Shown here piece by piece: positions 6,419-9,177 of a DNA stretch of 9,177 nt. The notes under the pieces are model-generated. The model was not told the DNA's origin and did not search any database. It saw nothing but the letters and a program-made list of their open reading frames with translations. The stretch's first letter is position 1, and every line of letters begins with the position of its first letter. A program made the translations under genes and the position numbers. This DNA comes from JACVRW01 sp035947555 (GTDB lineage: Bacteria; Actinomycetota; Thermoleophilia; Solirubrobacterales; Thermoleophilaceae), in NCBI GenBank assembly GCA_035947555.1, contig DASZJZ010000199.1, positions 1-9,177 on the forward strand, written 5' to 3'.

Positions 6419-8529
6419 TGGAGGCCGGGCTGAGCGCCGGGCGGCTGGTCGGCCGCCCGGTCCGCCGCCGCGAGGACGACCGCATCCTGCGCGGGGCGAC
6501 GCGCTACTTGGACGACATCGACCCACCCGGAGCGGCGCACGTGGCGTTCGTGCGCAGCCCGTTCGCGCACGCGCGCATCGAGCGGATAGAGGTGCCGGAG
6601 GGGATCACCGCGATAACGGCCGCCGGTCTCCCCGTGAGCGACCTTCCGGTTCAGGGCTTCGAGGGCGGTGAGGTCTCGGCGGAAGGCCATCCGGTGCTCG
6701 CGGGCGACGAGGTCCGCTACGCCGGCCAGCCGGTCGCGATGGTGCTGGCGGAGTCGCGAGCGCTGGCGGAGGACGCGGCCGAGCTGGTGGAAGTCGACTA
6801 CGAGCCGCTCGACGCGGTGCTGGACGCTCGCTCCTCCGAGGTGACCGTGAGCCGCTGGCACAAGGTGAGCGGCGACGTGGACGGCGCCTTCGAGTCCGCC
6901 GCCCACGTCGTCCGCGCAAGCCACTCGCTTCCCCGGCTGGCTCCGGTGCCGATGGAGCCGCGCGGCGCGATCGCCTCCTATGACGAGGCTGAGGACCTGC
7001 TGACGGTCTGGGTCTCGGCGCAGGACAGCCACCGGCAGCTCGCGGGCCTCGCCAAGGTGCTCGACCGGCCCGAGGAGTCGATTCGCGTGGTCGTGCCCGA
7101 CGTCGGGGGGGCATTCGGGAGCAAGGGCGCGCCCGCGCCGGAGACGATGGCCGTGGCCGCGGCGGCGATCACCGCCGGCCGGCCGCTCAAGTGGGCCGAG
7201 GACCGCGAGGAAAACTTCGTCGCCTCCTATCAAGGTCGGGGGATGGAGGCAGACGTCGAGCTGGCGCTGGACGGCGAGGCGAGGATCCTCGCCGTCCGCG
7301 CCCGCATCTGGGCCGACCTCGGCGGCTACCTGATGCCGACGACCGCCATCCCCACGCACACCACAGCGATGCTGATGTGCGGCGTCTACGACGTGCAGGC
7401 GGCCGATGTCGAGGTCCTCGGCAGGCGGACGAACAAGGTGCCGACCGGCCCTTACCGCGGTGCCGGGCGGCCCGAGGCGGCGTGGTTCGTCGAGTGCACG
7501 GTCGACGTCGCCGCCAGGGAGCTCGGGATCGACCCGCTCGAGCTGCGCCGTCGCAACCTCATTCGCGAGCTCCCGTATCGCACCGCGCTCGGCTGGACCT
7601 ACGACTCGGGCGACTACGCGCGCTGCCTCGACCTGGCCGAGGAGCTCGTGCGGCCCGAGCGCGGCTCCGACGAGGGGCGCGTGGTCGGAACGGGCTTCGG
7701 GATGTACGTCGAACGCGCGGGCGGGCTGCACGAGACCGCCGAGGCGGAGCTGCTGCCGGACGGACGGGTCCTGGTGCGGAGCGGCTCCTCGCCCCACGGC
7801 CAGGGGCACGACACCACGTTCGCGCAGCTCGCGGCCGACCGGCTCGGCATCGGCATCGAGGACGTGGAGCTGCGCTTCGGCGACTCGAAGGAGGTGCCGC
7901 GCGGAGTGGGTACCTTCGCGAGCCGCTCCGTCGCGATGGGCGGCTCTGCGGTCGTGCAGTCGGTCGAGGCGCTGAAGGAGCGGATCGACGCGGTGGCGCA
8001 GGGGCGGGATATGCCACTGCGCGAGGTCGCGGCCGCCGAGCCCGGCCTGCGCACGAGCGCCCGCTTCGACTCCGACCTCGTCTTCTCCTCGGGCGCGTAC
8101 GGCGCCGTCGTCGAGATCGAGCGCTCCACCGGGCGGCTGCGGGTCCTGCGGCTGGCGGCGGTCGACGACGCCGGAACGATCGTCAATCCGCTCCTCGCCG
8201 AGGGGCAGGTGATCGGCGGTACGGCGCAGGGCCTCGGCCAATGCCTGGTGGAGGAGGCGACCTACGACGAGGAGGGCAATCCGACGTTTGCGTCGTTCGT
8301 CGGCTACAGCCTGCTGACCGCCGCCGAGATGCCCCCGGTAGTGGCCGAGTTCGTGCAGACGCCGTCGCCGCTCAACCCGCTCGGGGCGAAGGGGATCGGC
8401 GAGGGAGGCGCGATCGGCACGCCGCCGGCGGTCGCGAACGCGGTTGCGGACGCTCTCGGAGGGGCCCGGGTGGACCCGCCATTCACCGCCGAGAAGCTGT
8501 GGCGGGCAATGCGAGAGGCCGGCCTGTGA
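6418..8529 (+). CDS. Molybdenum hydroxylase large (molybdopterin-binding) subunit, xanthine dehydrogenase/CoxL family
   Basis: A 703-residue subunit that would bind the molybdopterin-cytosine-dinucleotide cofactor and hydroxylate a substrate using water. The N-terminal hammerhead domain shows VGRPVRRREDDRILRG (11-26) and FVRSPFAHARI (44-54). The cofactor domains show Q202 in SAQDSHR, GGAFGSK (230-236), the active-site loop PYRGAGRPEA (345-354), SPHGQGHDTT (458-467), and GAKGIGEGGAIGTPPA (656-671) with catalytic Glu662. The loop has YRGAGR in place of the cysteine-bearing YRCSFR of form I CO dehydrogenase, so CO is not the expected substrate; aromatic or N-heterocyclic compounds or aldehydes are. 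At 703 residues it is shorter than the usual 750-800, with trimmed variable stretches near 138-152, 405-422 and 520-532, all in frame. ATG 6418 overlaps the previous stop by one base (TGATG), with GGAGG at 6403-6407 ten bases upstream. Confidence 0.93.
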   Translation: MEAGLSAGRLVGRPVRRREDDRILRGATRYLDDIDPPGAAHVAFVRSPFAHARIERIEVPEGITAITAAGLPVSDLPVQGFEGGEVSAEGHPVLAGDEVRYAGQPVAMVLAESRALAEDAAELVEVDYEPLDAVLDARSSEVTVSRWHKVSGDVDGAFESAAHVVRASHSLPRLAPVPMEPRGAIASYDEAEDLLTVWVSAQDSHRQLAGLAKVLDRPEESIRVVVPDVGGAFGSKGAPAPETMAVAAAAITAGRPLKWAEDREENFVASYQGRGMEADVELALDGEARILAVRARIWADLGGYLMPTTAIPTHTTAMLMCGVYDVQAADVEVLGRRTNKVPTGPYRGAGRPEAAWFVECTVDVAARELGIDPLELRRRNLIRELPYRTALGWTYDSGDYARCLDLAEELVRPERGSDEGRVVGTGFGMYVERAGGLHETAEAELLPDGRVLVRSGSSPHGQGHDTTFAQLAADRLGIGIEDVELRFGDSKEVPRGVGTFASRSVAMGGSAVVQSVEALKERIDAVAQGRDMPLREVAAAEPGLRTSARFDSDLVFSSGAYGAVVEIERSTGRLRVLRLAAVDDAGTIVNPLLAEGQVIGGTAQGLGQCLVEEATYDEEGNPTFASFVGYSLLTAAEMPPVVAEFVQTPSPLNPLGAKGIGEGGAIGTPPAVANAVADALGGARVDPPFTAEKLWRAMREAGL

Positions 8530-9177
8530 AGCCCGCGCCGTTCGAGTACCGCGCCCCCGCTTCGGTCGAAGAAGCGCTGCCCCTGCTCGGGCTTGACAGC
8601 GCCGTCCTTGCGGGTGGTCAGAGCCTCGTGCCGCTTCTCAACCTCCGACTCGCCCGGCCCGAGCTCGTCGTGGACGTGAACCGGCTCACCGAGCTCGACT
8701 ACATCCGCGCCGACGACGGCGTGCTGCGCATCGGCGCGATGACGCGCCAGATCGCGCTCGAGCGCTCCGACGTCGTGCGCCGCAGCTGGCCGCTGCTTCA
8801 CAAGGCGGTCCGGCTGGTGGGTCACCGCCAGATCCGGAGCCGAGGTACCGTCGGCGGTTCCGTCGCGCACTCGGATCCAGCGGCGGAGCTGCCGGCGGCC
8901 CTGCTCGCGCTGGGCGCGAGCTTCCACCTCCGCTCCGCCGGCGGCGGTCGGCGGGTGGCGGCGGAGGAGTTCTTCCTGGGGCCGCTGGAGACGGTCCGCG
9001 AACCGGACGAGCTGCTCGTGGAGATCGAGGTGCCCGGGCAGCCGGCGGGGGCGGCCGGGGGTTTCGCGGAATACGCGCGCACGCACGGGGACTTCGCCAC
9101 CGCGGGCGCGGCCGCCGTGGTGGCGCCGGGCGGGTACGCCGGCATCGCCCTGCTCGGCGCCGGACCCGTGCCGGTGC
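8526..9177 (+). CDS. Molybdenum hydroxylase medium (FAD-binding) subunit, CoxM-like (3' end missing)
   Basis: An open frame from GTG 8526 runs off the window after 217 codons; CoxM-type subunits are about 280-290 residues, so roughly a quarter is missing. It opens with the family start PAPFEYRAPASVEEALPLL (3-21). FAD-binding motifs follow: AGGQSLVPLLNLRLARPE (29-46) and TVGGSVAHSDPAAELPAA (108-125). Later, GFAEYARTHGDFATAGAA (179-196) is the conserved segment before the C-terminal domain. The subunit carries electrons from the [2Fe-2S] subunit to an acceptor. The GTG overlaps the large-subunit stop (GTGA), and GAGAGG at 8513-8518 sits seven bases upstream. Tight coupling to the large subunit supports one enzyme complex. 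The small [2Fe-2S] subunit is not in the window and would be expected downstream. Confidence 0.93.
   Translation, partial: MKPAPFEYRAPASVEEALPLLGLDSAVLAGGQSLVPLLNLRLARPELVVDVNRLTELDYIRADDGVLRIGAMTRQIALERSDVVRRSWPLLHKAVRLVGHRQIRSRGTVGGSVAHSDPAAELPAALLALGASFHLRSAGGGRRVAAEEFFLGPLETVREPDELLVEIEVPGQPAGAAGGFAEYARTHGDFATAGAAAVVAPGGYAGIALLGAGPVPV

Noticed and set aside
6181..8241. Very long open frame on the minus strand (686 residues)
   Set aside because: It lies antisense to the well-supported Mo-hydroxylase gene, and its His/Arg/Asp-rich translation shows no domain. Stop codons are rare on the opposite strand of GC-rich genes, so such frames are expected by chance.
8304..9086. Minus-strand open frame opposite the end of the large subunit and the medium subunit
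   Set aside because: It crosses two strongly supported + strand genes and has no recognisable motif. It is a GC-driven shadow.
6418..9177. Aerobic carbon monoxide dehydrogenase (coxLM)
   Set aside because: The active-site loop lacks the cysteine-bearing YRCSFR sequence of form I CoxL and has YRGAGR in its place, so CO oxidation is not supported.

Overview
The window is a GC-rich bacterial segment. Nine genes lie on the + strand, with no gap longer than 4 bases and overlaps of 1 to 32 bases at most junctions. Strong G/C preference at third codon positions, GTG as a frequent start (four of the eight visible starts) and the protein types present suggest a high-GC actinobacterium. A Thermoleophilia/Solirubrobacterales-type lineage is my guess from protein style and is not proven by the sequence. 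No RNA genes, mobile elements, CRISPR arrays, terminators or internal promoters were seen. The whole window reads as the interior of one long operon that continues past both ends.

Layout. Positions 1-971 hold the end of a LivG-like and a complete LivF-like ATPase, the two cytoplasmic ATP-binding subunits of a branched-chain amino acid type (HAAT) ABC importer. Its permeases and binding protein presumably lie upstream. Positions 968-1849 encode a ten-helix EamA/DMT transporter. Positions 1854-2822 encode a metal-dependent amidohydrolase of the ACMSD type (decarboxylase/hydrolase). Positions 2819-4429 encode a phytoene-dehydrogenase-like FAD oxidoreductase. Positions 4398-5447 encode an alpha/beta hydrolase resembling 2,6-dihydroxypseudooxynicotine hydrolase, a C-C bond hydrolase. 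Positions 5444-6418 encode a Gfo/Idh/MocA oxidoreductase. Positions 6418-8529 and 8526 to the window end encode the molybdopterin-binding and FAD-binding subunits of a molybdenum hydroxylase of the xanthine dehydrogenase/CO dehydrogenase family. Its [2Fe-2S] subunit is not in view.

How they may work together. Uptake systems, a water-dependent molybdenum hydroxylase, two further oxidoreductases, a C-C (or ester/amide) hydrolase and an ACMSD-type enzyme, all apparently co-transcribed, are the parts expected of a catabolic pathway. A small aromatic or N-heterocyclic compound would be imported, hydroxylated, oxidised, cleaved and decarboxylated. The enzyme families are visible in the sequence; the substrate and the order of steps are inference. 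The combination recalls nicotine/N-heterocycle degradation, where molybdenum hydroxylases and a C-C hydrolase of this family act together, but it does not match any pathway I know gene for gene. It is the best candidate in the window for an undescribed system.
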